Below, one piece after another: positions 28,440 to 43,486 of a stretch of 64,000 bases of DNA. The DNA is from Lederbergia lenta NBRC 16444. GTDB lineage: Bacteria; Bacillota; Bacilli; Bacillales; Bacillaceae_C. The position numbers and the translations under genes were made by a program. Under the pieces are notes generated by a model that worked only from the letters and a program-made list of their open reading frames with translations, did not search any database and was not told the origin of the DNA. Each line of letters starts with the position of its first letter. Position 1 is the stretch's first letter. Location: NCBI RefSeq assembly GCF_001591545.1, contig NZ_BCVC01000001.1:1798001-1862000 (forward strand), written 5' to 3'.

Positions 28440-29148
28440 TATTTCCACTCCACTCTACTAGTAATTTTCGATAGGCAGATACCGGATTCTCAGCTTGTGT
28501 GACGGATCTACCAATGACAATCATGGATGATGCATATGTACGTGCTTGACTTGGAGATACGATTCGTTTTTGGTCATCGGCCGTATCACCATGCATACGA
28601 ATACCAGGCGTTACTCGTAAAAATGTTGGATGTGTCGCTTCCGCAATGTCACTAGCTTCTAATGCGGAACATACAACTCCATCTAATCCAGCCTCATTCG
28701 CAAGTTTCGCATAATGAATGACGGAATCCTTCAATGGAACAGTGATTAATTGCTGCTCTTGCATTTCCGCTTCACCTGTACTAGTCAATTGCGTCACTGC
28801 AATCAGTTTGGGACGCGCATACCCAGCTCGTGTGCCTTCCTTTAGTCCTTTTAACGCTGCCTGCATCATTGCTAATCCACCAGCAGCATGCACATTTACG
28901 ATATCTACTTGAAAACCAGCTAATACTTTCATTGCCCGATAAACAGTATTAGGGATATCGTGTAATTTTAAATCAAGAAAAATATCATGACCTTGCTCTT
29001 TTAGCCATTTTAATAAAGATGGTCCTTCTTGATAGTAAAGCTCCATCCCTACTTTTACAAATAATTTTTCTTCACCAAATTGGTTGAGAAACTGCTCAGT
29101 AGCAGCTCGATTGTGAAAATCAAGAGCAATGATTGGTTTGTGCAACAT
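28432..29148 (-). CDS. pyrF: Orotidine 5'-phosphate decarboxylase
   Basis: Decarboxylates OMP to UMP, the final step of the pathway. The product has 238 residues in a TIM barrel. The catalytic signature [16 protein letters not shown] carries the Asp-Lys-Asp array; the N-terminal [10 protein letters not shown] strand and the C-terminal [14 protein letters not shown] phosphate-binding loop are in place. One base separates its start from the pyrD stop. Confidence 0.98.
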   Translation of the reverse strand: MLHKPIIALDFHNRAATEQFLNQFGEEKLFVKVGMELYYQEGPSLLKWLKEQGHDIFLDLKLHDIPNTVYRAMKVLAGFQVDIVNVHAAGGLAMMQAALKGLKEGTRAGYARPKLIAVTQLTSTGEAEMQEQQLITVPLKDSVIHYAKLANEAGLDGVVCSALEASDIAEATHPTFLRVTPGIRMHGDTADDQKRIVSPSQARTYASSMIVIGRSVTQAENPVSAYRKLLVEWSGNNE

Positions 29149-29149
29149 A

Positions 29150-30830
<1,681 letters not shown>

Positions 30831-30834
<4 letters not shown>

Positions 30835-33800
30835 ATGTTAATCGCCTCTTTCTGTCCAGCTCCACCATTTGACATTGCTTCTGCTGAAAAGACCATTGAT
30901 TCTAATACACCAAGGATTGCTATAGCTGTGTCAAGTGATGTTAAACATGGCACGCCATTTTCTACAGACTCCCTGCGGATCTTAAATCCATCACGTTGAG
31001 GTTGTTTTCCTTTTGTTAAAGTATTAATGATCAATTGTGCTTTTCCTTGTCTAATCACATCAATTAACGTGGGTCCTTCAGATCCAATTTTACCGACGAC
31101 CTCCGCTTTTACACCAGTACTAGCGATCATATCCGCAGTACCACTCGTAGCAAGGATTCGATAACCAATATCCGAAAAACGTTTGGCGATTTCAGTTGCT
31201 TCTTGTTTATCCTTATCAGCAACCGTAATTAATACCGTCCCATAGCTTTTAATTTCCATTCCAGATGCGACAAGGCCTTTATATAGGGCTTTTTCCATTG
31301 TTGTATCTTTCCCCATTACTTCTCCAGTTGATTTCATTTCAGGCCCCAATGTAATATCTACCCTTCTTAATTTAGCAAAAGAGAACACAGGAACTTTTAC
31401 ATATACACCATTCATTTCTGGAGCAATGCCTGTTTCATAACCAAGTGATGTTAGAGACTCACCAAGTATTACTTTAGTCGCTACATTGGCCATCGGAATT
31501 CCAGTAATTTTACTTAAAAATGGTACTGTTCTGCTGGAGCGAGGATTTACTTCAATCACATACAGCTCATCATTCGAAATAACGTATTGGATATTTAATA
31601 GTCCAATAATGTCTAATCCTTTTGCCAATCTTATTGTATAATCCACAATTTTTTCTTTCATTGCTTCGCTCACATTTTGTGGTGGATATACAGCAATTGA
31701 GTCACCTGAGTGAACGCCCGCACGCTCGATATGTTCCATTATGCCAGGAATGAGTACATTTTCGCCGTCAGAAATAGCATCTACTTCGATTTCCTTTCCG
31801 ATTAAATAGCGATCGACGAGCACTGGATGTTCAGGATTTATTTTTACCGCATTTTTCATATAGTGAAGCAATTCATTTTCTTCATACACAATTTCCATTG
31901 CTCTTCCACCAAGAACATATGAAGGTCTAACAAGTACTGGATAGCCAATCGTATTGGCTATCACAACAGCTTCTTCAACAGATGTCGCCGTTTTCCCTTT
32001 AGGCATCGGAATGTCCAATTGAGTAAGTGCTTGTTCAAATTTATCGCGATTTTCTGCTCGGTCAAGGCTTTCTAACGATGTACCAAGAATTGTAACTCCT
32101 CTTTCTGTTAAATCAGCAGCAAGGTTGATTGCTGTCTGGCCACCAAATTGGACAACTACACCTTCTGGCTTTTCTAAATCGATAATGTGCATTACATCTT
32201 CAATCGTCAGCGGCTCGAAATAAAGCTTATCTGAGATACTAAAGTCAGTAGAAACTGTTTCAGGGTTGTTATTAATTATTATCGCTTCGTATCCTGCCTC
32301 TTGAATTGCCCAGACACTGTGTACTGTTGCGTAATCAAATTCAATCCCTTGACCAATTCGGATCGGTCCTGAACCAAGTACTACTACACTTTTTTTGTCT
32401 GTTCTGATTGATTCATTTTCTAATTCATATGTCCCGTAAAAATATGGTGTATCTGATTCAAATTCTCCTGCGCAAGTATCTACTTTTTTATAGACGGGAA
32501 TGATGCCATTTTCTTTTCTCCATCCATATACTTCTTTTTCGACAGTTCCCCATAACTTCGCAATCGTAATATCAGCAAAGCCGAATTCTTTCGCTTTTCG
32601 TGCGACAAAAACATCATACTGATTATCTTTTAATTCGGATTCCATTTTGATTATTTTCTCCATTTTATAAAGGAAGAATAGATCTATTTTGCTCCACTCA
32701 TGTAATTGTTCAATAGAAATTCCTTGTCTCAATGCTTGGCCAAGATAAAATAGTCGTTCATCAGTCGGGTTACGCATTTCTTTTTCTAGCGCGTTTATTT
32801 CAATTGGCTCAACACCATTAAGTTCTAAATGATATACATCACTTTCTAAGGAACGAACTGCCTTTAATAAAGATTCTTCAAAGGTACGTCCGATCGACAT
32901 AACTTCTCCAGTTGCCTTCATTTGTGTACCGAGCAAACGATTTGCGGACTCAAATTTATCAAATGGCCATCTCGGTATTTTCGTTACGATATAGTCAATG
33001 ACTGGTTCAAAACAAGCATATGTTTTACCCGTTACTGGGTTCATCATTTCATCTAAGGAATAACCGATCGCAATTTTCGCCGCAAGCTTAGCAATTGGAA
33101 ATCCAGTTGCTTTTGACGCTAATGCAGATGATCTACTGACTCTTGGGTTCACTTCAATGATATAGTATTGAAAACTATGAGGATCTAAAGCAAGCTGAAC
33201 ATTACAGCCCCCCTCAATTCCGAGTTCACGTATTAATTTTAAGGAAACATTGCGCAACATTTGAATTTCACGGTCGGCTAATGTTTGGCACGGAGCGACA
33301 ACAATCGAGTCTCCCGTGTGAACACCAACTGGGTCCACATTTTCCATATGACAAACGACGATTGCATTATCATTTGAATCTCGCATAACTTCATATTCAA
33401 TTTCTTTAAATCCTGCGATACTTTTCTCAAGTAAGCATTGAGTTACTGGACTATTTTTTAAGCCGCTCGCAACAATCTCATGTAGTTCATCTATATTATG
33501 GCAAATTCCACCGCCGGTTCCACCGAGTGTATATGCCGGTCGTACAATTACTGGAAATCCTACGCTTTCAGTGAAAGTGACAGCTTCTTCTACCGTATGA
33601 ACAATCTCGCTGTCTGGAACAGGTTCATTTAATCTGTTCATCAACTCTCTAAATTGGTCACGATCTTCGGCCTGTTCAATAGCAGATAATTTCGTCCCAA
33701 GTACTTCCACGCCACATTCTTCCAAGACACCAGCTTTTGATAAATCCATCGCCATATTAAGACCTGTTTGTCCGCCTAGTGTAGGTAAAATAGCATCTGG

Positions 33801-34046
33801 TCGTTCCTTACGTATAATGCGGCTCACAAATTCAACAGTAAGTGGCTCGATATATACTGCATCTGCAATTTCAGTGTCTGTCATAATTGTAGCTGGATTG
33901 GAATTGATCAAAATAACCCGGTAGCCTTCCTCTTTCAAAGCCAAGCAAGCTTGTGTTCCAGCATAATCAAATTCTGCGGCTTGCCCGATTACGATTGGTC
34001 CTGATCCAATTACTAAAATACTTTCTATATCGGTACGTTTAGGCAT
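30831..34046 (-). CDS. carB: Carbamoyl-phosphate synthase large subunit (pyrimidine-linked)
   Basis: Builds carbamoyl phosphate from bicarbonate, ATP and ammonia delivered by CarA. The product has 1071 residues from the ATG at 34044-34046, which has a GGAAAGGTGG site; an upstream start is less likely. Two tandem ATP-grasp halves are visible: the first starts with [20 protein letters not shown] and the second with [19 protein letters not shown] near residue 553. Each half carries an EVNPR motif. A C-terminal MGS-like allosteric domain follows. Location inside the pyr operon identifies it as the pyrimidine-specific enzyme (pyrAB). Confidence 0.98.
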
Positions 34047-35124
34047 GGTTTTCCACCTTTCCTTCATTTATCAATTGTATAAAACGATCAAAGGCTACTT
34101 TCCCATCTTCTGAACCTGGGGAAGCTTCTGGTTGAAATTGAACAGAAAAAGCTTGATGTTTTTGATGTTCCAATCCCTCAATGGAGCCACCGTTCAATGT
34201 CCTATATGTGACCTTAAGTCTCGTGTCATCGATGGACGATTCCTCTACTTCATAACCGTGATTTTGCGAAGTAAATAATATTTTACCAGATTTTAAATCT
34301 TTCACTGGATAACTTGAACCTCTATGACCGAACTTCATTTTTTCTGTTTTACATCCATTTGCAATGGCAAAAAGTTGATGTCCAAGTCCGATTCCAAAGA
34401 GTGGAACTTTCTTTTGAAGTTCACGAATCATTTCTGTTGCTTCTTCCACATGCATTGGATTACCGGGTCCGTTAGAAAGCAATACCCCATCTGGACTTAA
34501 AGCACAAATATCTTCTACGGCTGTATGGTAAGGCACAACTGTTACATCACAGCCTCTTTTTGTAAGTTCTCGAAGAATCCCATGCTTTAATCCAAAATCA
34601 ACGACTACTACATTCATCCCCCGTCCAGGGCTAGGATAAGGTTTTGTGGCTGCAACTTGCTTTACTTCATTTGCCGGAAAAGATACAGCCTTCAATTTGC
34701 TTAATATAACTTCATCGTCCTCATCAAAATTGCAAATAGCGCCCTTCATCGTACCTTTTTCCCTAATGATTCTTGTAAGCATTCTTGTATCAATGCCCGC
34801 TATTCCTGGAATATTCTTTAGCTCTAGGTAGTTAGCAAATGTCATATTATTTCTCCAGTTAGAAGGAAAGTCAGCGACTTCTTTTACAATCACACCTTTA
34901 ATAACCGGTTGAATACTTTCAAAGTCATCACGATTAATCCCAGCGTTACCAATTAGCGGGTAACTAAAAGTTAATATTTGACCATAATTAGAAGGATCAG
35001 AAATCGCCTCCTGATATCCGGACATACTCGTATTAAAAACTACTTCCCCAACATTATCTTTGCTACCGCCAAATGCGGTACCGATTAAGACTGTTCCATC
35101 TTCTAGAATTAATTTACGCTTCAC
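34039..35124 (-). CDS. carA: Carbamoyl-phosphate synthase small subunit
   Basis: Glutamine amidotransferase subunit that feeds ammonia to CarB. The product has 361 residues. The N-terminal domain ([21 protein letters not shown]) is followed by a class I amidotransferase domain with [15 protein letters not shown]. The nucleophile position, normally Cys in a GICLGHQ motif, reads Gly-Leu-Gly-His-Gln here (GIGLGHQ). The downstream QPEASPG contains the Glu of the triad, and FQPEASPG follows the usual pattern. Overlaps pyrC by 4 and carB by 8 bases. The apparent loss of the catalytic cysteine is worth checking; a sequencing error of a single base could also explain it. Confidence 0.95.
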   Translation of the reverse strand: MKRKLILEDGTVLIGTAFGGSKDNVGEVVFNTSMSGYQEAISDPSNYGQILTFSYPLIGNAGINRDDFESIQPVIKGVIVKEVADFPSNWRNNMTFANYLELKNIPGIAGIDTRMLTRIIREKGTMKGAICNFDEDDEVILSKLKAVSFPANEVKQVAATKPYPSPGRGMNVVVVDFGLKHGILRELTKRGCDVTVVPYHTAVEDICALSPDGVLLSNGPGNPMHVEEATEMIRELQKKVPLFGIGLGHQLFAIANGCKTEKMKFGHRGSSYPVKDLKSGKILFTSQNHGYEVEESSIDDTRLKVTYRTLNGGSIEGLEHQKHQAFSVQFQPEASPGSEDGKVAFDRFIQLINEGKVENHA

Positions 35125-36407
35125 TGTCCTTCCCCCTGTTCAGCCCATACTAAATTGCCTTCTACAAATGTCGCAACTGGCCACCCGGCACATGACCATC
35201 CACCAAATGGCGTATTCTTTCCTTTTGATGCAAATTCGGCTGGATCAATTTCTTTCTCGATTTCTAAATCTATTAAGGTAATATCAGCTGGCTTACCAAT
35301 TTCAAGCGTTCCACTTTCAAGTTGGAAAGTTTTTGCTGGTAAGATTGTTAACCAATCAATTAATTGGTCTATCGTACAGACACCCTCTTTAACTAGATGT
35401 GTATAAAGGAGTGGAAATGCCGTTTCCAAACCGACTATACCAAAGGGAGCAAGCTTAATGCCCTGACTTTTTTCTTCTTGTGTATGTGGTGCATGATCGG
35501 TAGCAATAAAATCAATTGTGCCATCAAGTAGTCCTTCAATAAGTGCTTCTTGATCAGCCTTACTTCTCAATGGCGGATTCATTTTATAATTGGCATCATC
35601 ACCGGGTATATCGTCTTCACATAAAAGTAGATGGTGAGGACTTACTTCCGCAGTTACACGAATTCCCGCCTTTTTAGCGTCTCGTACTGCCCTTACAGAC
35701 TCTTTTGTACTGATATGGCATACATGGTAGTGACAACCTGCTGCTTCTGCTAACAACACATCCCGAGCGATATGTACAGATTCACATATGGATGGAATCC
35801 CAACGAATCCATTTTCTTTAGCAAATTGGCCATCATGGACAGCTCCGCCATATATGAGTGAGTTATCTTCACAATGAGCAACAATAGCCATATCTAACTT
35901 AGCAGCTTTTTTCATTGCTTCGAACATTGTCGCTGCTGTTTGCACACCAACTCCATCATCTGTAAAAGCAAAAGCTCCAGCTTGTTTCAATGCTGCAAAA
36001 TCAACAAGCTCTTTTCCAAGTTGGCGAGTTGTTATCGCTGCATAAGGTAACACTTTTACGCTGGCTCTTTCATTAAGTTGTTGGACAAACCAATTCATTT
36101 GCTCCGCCGTGTCCGGAACAGGTCTTGTATTTGGCATGGCGGCAACCGAGGTAAATCCACCCTTTGCTGCTGCTTTTGTACCCGTTTCGATTGTTTCTTT
36201 CTTTTCACCACCTGGCTCACGTAAATGTATATGTAAATCTACAAAACCTGGAGCAACGCTCAAACCTTGCGCATTAAATTCCTTTTCTCCTTGTGGTGCA
36301 AGATTTTCTCCAACTTCCACAATTACTCCATCTTTAATTCGCAAATCAATGGATACCTCTTTATTTTTTTCTACAATAGGTCTTGCATTTTTTATTAGCC
36401 AGTTCAT
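35121..36407 (-). CDS. pyrC: Dihydroorotase
   Basis: Zinc amidohydrolase that cyclises carbamoyl aspartate to dihydroorotate. The product has 428 residues, type I size. The metal-binding [11 protein letters not shown] motif places histidines at 59 and 61; further ligands are in AHCEDN and HYHVCHIST, and the catalytic Asp is in IATDHAPH. It lies between pyrB and carA, with a 15-base gap to pyrB and a 4-base overlap with carA. Confidence 0.98.
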   Translation of the reverse strand: MNWLIKNARPIVEKNKEVSIDLRIKDGVIVEVGENLAPQGEKEFNAQGLSVAPGFVDLHIHLREPGGEKKETIETGTKAAAKGGFTSVAAMPNTRPVPDTAEQMNWFVQQLNERASVKVLPYAAITTRQLGKELVDFAALKQAGAFAFTDDGVGVQTAATMFEAMKKAAKLDMAIVAHCEDNSLIYGGAVHDGQFAKENGFVGIPSICESVHIARDVLLAEAAGCHYHVCHISTKESVRAVRDAKKAGIRVTAEVSPHHLLLCEDDIPGDDANYKMNPPLRSKADQEALIEGLLDGTIDFIATDHAPHTQEEKSQGIKLAPFGIVGLETAFPLLYTHLVKEGVCTIDQLIDWLTILPAKTFQLESGTLEIGKPADITLIDLEIEKEIDPAEFASKGKNTPFGGWSCAGWPVATFVEGNLVWAEQGEGQ

Positions 36408-36422
36408 TTTTATTCCCCTTTC

Positions 36423-37447
<1,025 letters not shown>

Positions 37448-37463
37448 TTAAAAGGGAATGTAT

Positions 37464-38015
<552 letters not shown>

Positions 38016-38040
38016 TCACTCCATACGAAAAATTTACACC

Positions 38041-38160
38041 AAAACAAAATCCCTCTCACCTAAGACGGCAAGAGGGTATACATATCTAGACATAGGTAAC
38101 TGAAACGGCAGTTAAAAGCCGACAGTTCTATTTCGTATCCTTCTCAGCCTCTCCGGACTA
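38041..38160 (-). promoter_or_regulatory. PyrR-dependent attenuator before pyrR
   Basis: Minus strand: the PyrR-binding loop AGTCCGGAGAGGCTGAGAA (38141-38159), an intervening region, then a terminator with arms CCCTCT/AGAGGG (38051-38056 and 38071-38076) and an ATTTTGTTTT tail. It lies directly upstream of pyrR and autoregulates the operon. Confidence 0.9.
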
Positions 38161-38190
38161 AATTAAAGGTGCATTTATTTAACTACCATT

Positions 38191-38220
38191 ACTATAAAGT
38201 CTAGGATGACAGTTTGTCAA
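38191..38220 (-). promoter_or_regulatory. Sigma-A promoter of the pyr operon
   Basis: Minus strand: -35 TTGACA (38215-38220), an 18-base spacer and -10 TATAGT (38191-38196). The TGA stop codon of rluD (38217-38219) lies inside the -35 hexamer. Confidence 0.85.
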
Positions 38221-39128
38221 TCCTTTTTACGTAAATCATTTAAAAGTTGCTCAAAATACTCCGGTAATGGAGCTGAAAACTCTTTGTATTCAAGAAGACG
38301 CGGATGTTCAAATCCTAGGACCCCCGCATGAAGGACCTGCCCATCTGTCTTTAATGTTTTTCGTGGCCCATATTTCGGATCCCCAGCTAGAGGATAACCA
38401 ATATATTTCATGTGTACTCTAATCTGATGTGTTCTTCCTGTTTCCAATGTGCACTCGACAAATGTAAATTCTTCAAATCTTTCCAGCACCGTAAAATGGG
38501 TAACTGCATCTTTTCCATTATCTATAACCGTCATGCTTTGGCGATCACTTTTGTCCCTACCAATGGGAGCTTCAATTGTTCCATGATCATGTGGTATAAC
38601 GCCATGAACGAGTGCAAAGTATTTTCGGGTTACTGTTTTCTTCACTAATTGATCCACTAAATTTTCATGGGCGATGTCATTTTTAGCGACCATTAAAAGA
38701 CCTGATGTGTCCTTATCGATTCGATGAACAATCCCTGGGCGCATTACCCCATTAATTCCGGATAAATCAGTACAATGTGCTAATAATCCATTTACAAGTG
38801 TTCCCCCAGAATGACCTGGTGCTGGATGAACGACCATTCCTTTAGGTTTATTTACAACGATAACATCTTGATCTTCAAAATAAATATCTAAATCCATTTG
38901 TTCTGGCTCTACATCTAATGGTTCAGGCTCTGGAATAGAGATAACGATTAAATCGTCTATCGAACATTTATAATTCGACTTTCCCACATTCCCATTCACT
39001 TCAACATGCCCTGATCTTATCCATAACTGTACTTGTGAGCGAGACCACTCTTTATTTAATGATGTTATTACTTTATCCAAACGCTCTCCATTCTCTGTTT
39101 CAAGAATGCGATGCTCAATTTTGTCCAT
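38217..39128 (-). CDS. rluD: RluD-family 23S rRNA pseudouridine synthase (YlyB)
   Basis: Isomerises specific uridines in large-subunit rRNA. The product has 303 residues. An N-terminal S4 RNA-binding domain ([22 protein letters not shown]) is followed by the catalytic domain with [19 protein letters not shown], whose aspartate is the nucleophile, and [20 protein letters not shown]. It overlaps lspA by 14 bases. The stop codon is shared with the -35 box of the pyr promoter. The exact target sites cannot be told from sequence. Confidence 0.95.
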   Translation of the reverse strand: MDKIEHRILETENGERLDKVITSLNKEWSRSQVQLWIRSGHVEVNGNVGKSNYKCSIDDLIVISIPEPEPLDVEPEQMDLDIYFEDQDVIVVNKPKGMVVHPAPGHSGGTLVNGLLAHCTDLSGINGVMRPGIVHRIDKDTSGLLMVAKNDIAHENLVDQLVKKTVTRKYFALVHGVIPHDHGTIEAPIGRDKSDRQSMTVIDNGKDAVTHFTVLERFEEFTFVECTLETGRTHQIRVHMKYIGYPLAGDPKYGPRKTLKTDGQVLHAGVLGFEHPRLLEYKEFSAPLPEYFEQLLNDLRKKD

Positions 39129-39591
39129 TCTTCTTCTCCTTTTCTTCCCGGCCTTCTTTCATCATTTGCAAAAACATAAGGACTACCCCTACTGTTAAGG
39201 CAGAATCAGCAATATTGAAGATTGGAAAATCGTATGTAAAAATATATGTGTCAAGGAAATCTACTACTTCTTTTCTAAATACCCTATCGATAAAGTTTCC
39301 AATTGCACCACCAAGGATAAAAACCAAACTAGTTTGAAAAAGTGGTTTACCTTTTGCATGTTTTTCAAAATAATAAATAATTACACCAATTACAACGATC
39401 GTAATAACATAAAAAAACCACATTTGCCCTTCCAAAATACCCCAAGCTGCTCCACGATTACGATGAGAAGTAATATAGAAGAAATCATTTATAATAGCGA
39501 TGCTTTCTCCGAGTTCCATGTTTTTCACAACTAGCCATTTAGTTAACTGATCTAATGCTACAATGAAAACTGCGATTAAGTAATATATCAA
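39115..39591 (-). CDS. lspA: Lipoprotein signal peptidase (signal peptidase II)
   Basis: Aspartic protease in the membrane that removes signal peptides from diacylated prolipoproteins. The product has 158 residues with four predicted membrane helices. The catalytic aspartates lie in [17 protein letters not shown] and [11 protein letters not shown]; the N-terminal [10 protein letters not shown] helix and the [12 protein letters not shown] segment are family signatures. The ileS-lspA-rluD-pyr order is as in B. subtilis, but the intervening ylyA is missing. Confidence 0.97.
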   Translation of the reverse strand: MIYYLIAVFIVALDQLTKWLVVKNMELGESIAIINDFFYITSHRNRGAAWGILEGQMWFFYVITIVVIGVIIYYFEKHAKGKPLFQTSLVFILGGAIGNFIDRVFRKEVVDFLDTYIFTYDFPIFNIADSALTVGVVLMFLQMMKEGREEKEKKNGQN

Positions 39592-40043
39592 TTCAAAACC
39601 TCCGAATCCCTACAAGTCTTTCTTATGAATTTTATCACTTAACACAGATGATGCCAACTTTTAAAGAAAAGTGAAAGCACCCGGTCAGTAACGTACAGAT
39701 CACCCCAAGAATGTGGACGCATCGATGTTACCACTACACGCAGCCATTTAGTGATACTTTTTTTCATGCAAGAAACTATAGGAAGCAGACTCAATTGAAA
39801 CATTGATAACAAGGTTCGCATCAATAAAGAGAAATAATGTTGTGAAAAACGAAGAATCGAATCATACCATTCATAAATAAAGCTACCTCAGTATCATTGC
39901 CTCCATCGCATGTATGAATAAGTTCCTGAAAGTCGTATTCCACTTTATTCAATACGATATCCTTTATGATTACGAATTAGCTTATGTGGAGTAGTCCAGT
40001 GGATTTAATTGTATAATCTACACAGAAAGTGAAAGGGAACACC
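39592..40043. other. Non-coding spacer upstream of lspA
   Basis: No convincing gene or RNA. A 61-codon minus-strand frame (39639-39824) contains SMRPHSWGDLYVTD, which faintly recalls a segment of ylyA, the gene expected here, but the match is too short to annotate. No terminator or promoter stands out. Confidence 0.4.
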
Positions 40044-40169
40044 GTTGATTTCCGCTTTAGGTGGGCGCTTTCCGGAGGGCATGCGGTGAGCTTCCTCGTC
40101 GCTGCGCTCCTGCGGCATCTCACCTGTCATGCAGATCTTCGCAGAGTGCCACCTTACGCTTCAATCAAC
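40044..40169. repeat. Dispersed intergenic hairpin repeat, copy 2 (intact)
   Basis: An imperfect inverted repeat spanning the whole element: TTGATT (40045-40050) pairs with AATCAA (40163-40168), GGTGG with CCACC, GCATG/CGGTGAG with CTCACCTGTCATGC around a central CTTCCTCGTCG loop region. It can fold as one long interrupted hairpin. It is near-identical in its core to 27266-27380. No ORF. I recall similar elements in other Bacillaceae genomes. Confidence 0.82.
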
Positions 40170-40328
40170 TTGATTGTAGTTTTCTCAAAGATGTTTTGTT
40201 CCCTTCATAAACTCAGTTAGATTTTTATCCCTTCAAGGAAGTCTGTATGACAAATAAACCTGAATAGCGCCATACTGTAGAGAAACCAACAACGCCTTCC
40301 ATTTTTCAGACTAGAAAACAGCCATTAT

Positions 40329-40372
40329 AAAAGACCCCTGATAGAATAATTTCTAACAGGGGCCTTTTATCA
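40329..40372 (-). terminator. ileS terminator
   Basis: Minus strand: AAAAGGCCCCTGTTAGAA and TTCTATCAGGGGTCTTTT arms enclose a 4-base loop, ending in a T-run. It lies just past the ileS stop. Confidence 0.9.
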
Positions 40373-40382
40373 CTCTTTTTCC

Positions 40383-43142
40383 TTAATTATATTCTTTCAC
40401 GACAGAAGCACAACGAAGACATAGAGTTGGATGCTCTTTATCTTCCCCGATCTCTGGTGTTACAACCCAGCATCTTTCACATGTTTCACCATCTGCTTTT
40501 TCCACAACAATTGCTACACGCTCAAATGTATGTGCATGCTCTGATGCATCTTCAAGAGATCCTGCCACTTCGAAACCTGAAACGATAAATAACTGCTTAA
40601 GATTTTCTGTAATACTGTTTAGTAATTCTTTCGTTTCATCATTTACATATAAACCAATTTTAGCCGCCAATGACTTACCAATAACTTTTTCATTTCGCGC
40701 AATTTCTAATGCTTTTAGAACGTCATCACGAAGCTGTAAAAATGCTCCCCATTTCTCTTCTAATTGCTCAGACTGTGGAATTTCTGCATATTCCGGCATA
40801 TCCGTCAGTTGCACACTTTCTTCTACTACTCCTGGCGTATGTGACCATACTTCATCAGCGGTGTGAGGAAGAATTGGTGATAATAGTTTAGCAAGTGTAA
40901 CAACACTCTCATACATTACTGTTTGCATTGCTCTACGCTCATATTGATCTGCCGCTTCAATATATAATACATCTTTAGCGAAATCCATATAAAAAGAACT
41001 TAATTCATTCGTACAGAAGTTATTTACTGCATGATATATATTTGCAAACTCGTAATGATCATATGAAGTACGAACTTCTTTCACTAAATTATTAAGTTTT
41101 ACAAGGATAAATTGATCTACTTCACGTAATTTATCATATTCAATTGCATCTCTTTCCGGATTAAAATCAGCTAGATTTCCAAGTAAAAAGCGGAAAGTAT
41201 TTCTGATTTTTCGATATACTTCGCTTACTTGTTTCAAAATAGCATCTGAAACACGAACATCCGCTTGGTAATCCACTGATGAAACCCATAAGCGAATAAT
41301 TTCTGCGCCTAATTGATTTGTCACTTTACCTGGTAAAATGACATTACCAAGTGATTTACTCATTTTACGACCATTACCATCAAGTACAAATCCATGGCTT
41401 AATACGCCTTTATATGGTGCTTTCCCTGTAACAGCAACAGCAGTTGTTAATGAAGAGTTAAACCAACCACGATATTGATCTGAACCTTCTAAATACAAGT
41501 CTGCAGGTCGTTGAAGATCTTCGCGCTCCTCTAACACACCTTGATGTGATGAACCGGAGTCAAACCAAACATCCATAATATCCGTTTCTTTCGTGAATAC
41601 CCCATTAGGGCTACCCGGATGTTCAAAACCTTCTGGAAGAAGATCCTTCGCCTCTTTTTCAAACCAAATATTTGAACCATGTTGACGGAATAACTCTGCT
41701 ACATTGGCAATTGTTTCATCCGTAATAATGGATTCACCATTTTCCGCATAAAAGACTGGAATAGGTACTCCCCACACACGTTGTCTGGAAATACACCAAT
41801 CTCCTCTATCACGCACCATATTATACAATCTTGTTTCGCCCCAATTAGGCACCCATTTCACTTCTTTAATAGCTTCCAATAAGTCGGTACGGAAATCTTT
41901 TATAGAAGCAAACCATTGAGCAGTCGCACGGAAAATTACTGGTTTTTTCGTTCTCCAGTCATGAGGATACGAATGCTTAATAAATTCTAATTTCAGCAAT
42001 GCACCAACTGCTGTTAATTGTTCTGTAATTGGCTTATTCGCAGCGTCATAAAATAAGCCTTCAAAACCAGGAGCTTCTTCAGTCATATGTCCTTTATCAT
42101 CGACAGGACATAATACATCAAGTCCATATTTCTGACCTACATAAAAGTCATCTTCCCCATGGCCTGGTGCCGTATGGACACAGCCTGTTCCTGAGTCAGT
42201 TGTAACATGTTCACCAAGTACGACAAGGGAGTCCCGTTCATACAATGGATGTTTCGTCACAACTTTTTCAAGGTCAGATCCTTTAATTGTTTTAATTGTT
42301 GATACATCATCCCACTCTAATGTAGTCGCGACTTGTTCCAATAATGCTTCGGCAACAACAAATTTCTCCTCACCAACCTGAACGACAGCATACTGTAAAT
42401 CTGGATGAACAGCGATTCCAAGATTTGCAGGGATCGTCCATGGTGTTGTTGTCCAGATGATAAATTTAGCACCTTTTTCCAATACATCCTTACCATCGGT
42501 TACAGCAAATGTAACATAGATAGATGGAGAGCGTTTATCTTGATACTCAATCTCTGCTTCAGCTAAAGCAGATTCACTGGATGGAGACCAATATACCGGC
42601 TTTTTACCTTTATAAATATAGCCTTTTTTCGCCATTTCACCAAAAACATGAATTTGTTGTGCTTCATATTCAGGCTTCAAAGTAATATATGGATTATCCC
42701 AATCTCCTCTAACCCCAAGTCGTTTAAATTCTGTTCTCTGATTATCGATTTGTTCGTAAGCATATTTAGCACATAATTCACGGAACTCGGCTACAGACAT
42801 CTCTTTGCGCTTGATCCCTTTATTCGCAAGTGCCTGCTCAATAGGTAAACCATGTGTATCCCACCCTGGTACATATGGCGCGCAAAATCCACTCATTGAT
42901 TTATAACGAACGATAAAATCCTTTAATGTTTTGTTAAGCGCGTGTCCCATATGGAGGTCACCATTCGCATAAGGAGGACCATCATGTAAAACAAATAATG
43001 GCTTCCCTTTCGTATGTTCTTGAACCTTTTGATATATATCCTGCTCTTTCCACTTTGCTTGAATTTCAGGTTCTTTCTTTGGTAAATTTCCGCGCATTGG
43101 AAATTCTGTTTTTGGCATTAATAAAGTATCTTTGTACTCCAT
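40383..43142 (-). CDS. ileS: Isoleucyl-tRNA synthetase
   Basis: Class I aminoacyl-tRNA synthetase with editing. The product has 919 residues. The HIGH-type motif HMGH is at residues 64-67, KMSKS at 593-597, and the CP1 editing domain lies between them ([14 protein letters not shown] and the [10 protein letters not shown] segment). A C-terminal zinc site reads CERCW...CLRC, typical of the bacterial/eubacterial form. It has a strong AAGGAGG site and is controlled by an upstream T-box leader. Confidence 0.98.
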   Translation of the reverse strand: MEYKDTLLMPKTEFPMRGNLPKKEPEIQAKWKEQDIYQKVQEHTKGKPLFVLHDGPPYANGDLHMGHALNKTLKDFIVRYKSMSGFCAPYVPGWDTHGLPIEQALANKGIKRKEMSVAEFRELCAKYAYEQIDNQRTEFKRLGVRGDWDNPYITLKPEYEAQQIHVFGEMAKKGYIYKGKKPVYWSPSSESALAEAEIEYQDKRSPSIYVTFAVTDGKDVLEKGAKFIIWTTTPWTIPANLGIAVHPDLQYAVVQVGEEKFVVAEALLEQVATTLEWDDVSTIKTIKGSDLEKVVTKHPLYERDSLVVLGEHVTTDSGTGCVHTAPGHGEDDFYVGQKYGLDVLCPVDDKGHMTEEAPGFEGLFYDAANKPITEQLTAVGALLKLEFIKHSYPHDWRTKKPVIFRATAQWFASIKDFRTDLLEAIKEVKWVPNWGETRLYNMVRDRGDWCISRQRVWGVPIPVFYAENGESIITDETIANVAELFRQHGSNIWFEKEAKDLLPEGFEHPGSPNGVFTKETDIMDVWFDSGSSHQGVLEEREDLQRPADLYLEGSDQYRGWFNSSLTTAVAVTGKAPYKGVLSHGFVLDGNGRKMSKSLGNVILPGKVTNQLGAEIIRLWVSSVDYQADVRVSDAILKQVSEVYRKIRNTFRFLLGNLADFNPERDAIEYDKLREVDQFILVKLNNLVKEVRTSYDHYEFANIYHAVNNFCTNELSSFYMDFAKDVLYIEAADQYERRAMQTVMYESVVTLAKLLSPILPHTADEVWSHTPGVVEESVQLTDMPEYAEIPQSEQLEEKWGAFLQLRDDVLKALEIARNEKVIGKSLAAKIGLYVNDETKELLNSITENLKQLFIVSGFEVAGSLEDASEHAHTFERVAIVVEKADGETCERCWVVTPEIGEDKEHPTLCLRCASVVKEYN

Positions 43143-43164
43143 TTTCCATTCCTCCTTCTAATCT

Positions 43165-43431
43165 TTTCATAAAAAATAACCTTCTCATCCCAAAAGGGAC
43201 GAGAAGGTTATTTTCCCGCGGTACCACCCACATAGACAATGCCGTTTTCACGGTAAACTGTCCGCTCATTACTCCGTATCGTGGATGGCCGCTATCATTT
43301 ACTCGCATCAAGCTTTCAAGTCAAGAACTCGAGGGTGATCTTCTACTTCCCACCTATCCTAGGCTTTCACTCTCCCTAGATCGCTGTCTACTATTAATAG
43401 GCTTTTGAGAAATATACTATCCCTGTCATCG
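43165..43431 (-). promoter_or_regulatory. T-box leader (tRNA-Ile) of ileS
   Basis: Minus strand: a GATGACAGGG start of stem I, an AGGGAGAGTG (AGAGAG-type) box, a specifier loop GAAG..ATC with the isoleucine codon ATC at 43337-43339, the T-box core GGTGGTACCGCGGG (43215-43230), and a terminator with AACCTTCTC/GAGAAGGTT arms and a T-run ending near 43169. Uncharged tRNA-Ile should stabilise the antiterminator. Confidence 0.95.
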
Positions 43432-43486
43432 TTTATATTATTAAAATATATTTCATTATATGTGAGAAACAACTGATGCGTCAAGA

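Noticed and set aside
40029-40220. 63-codon plus-strand ORF over repeat copy 2
   Set aside because: Coincides with the hairpin repeat; coding is a by-product of repeat sequence.
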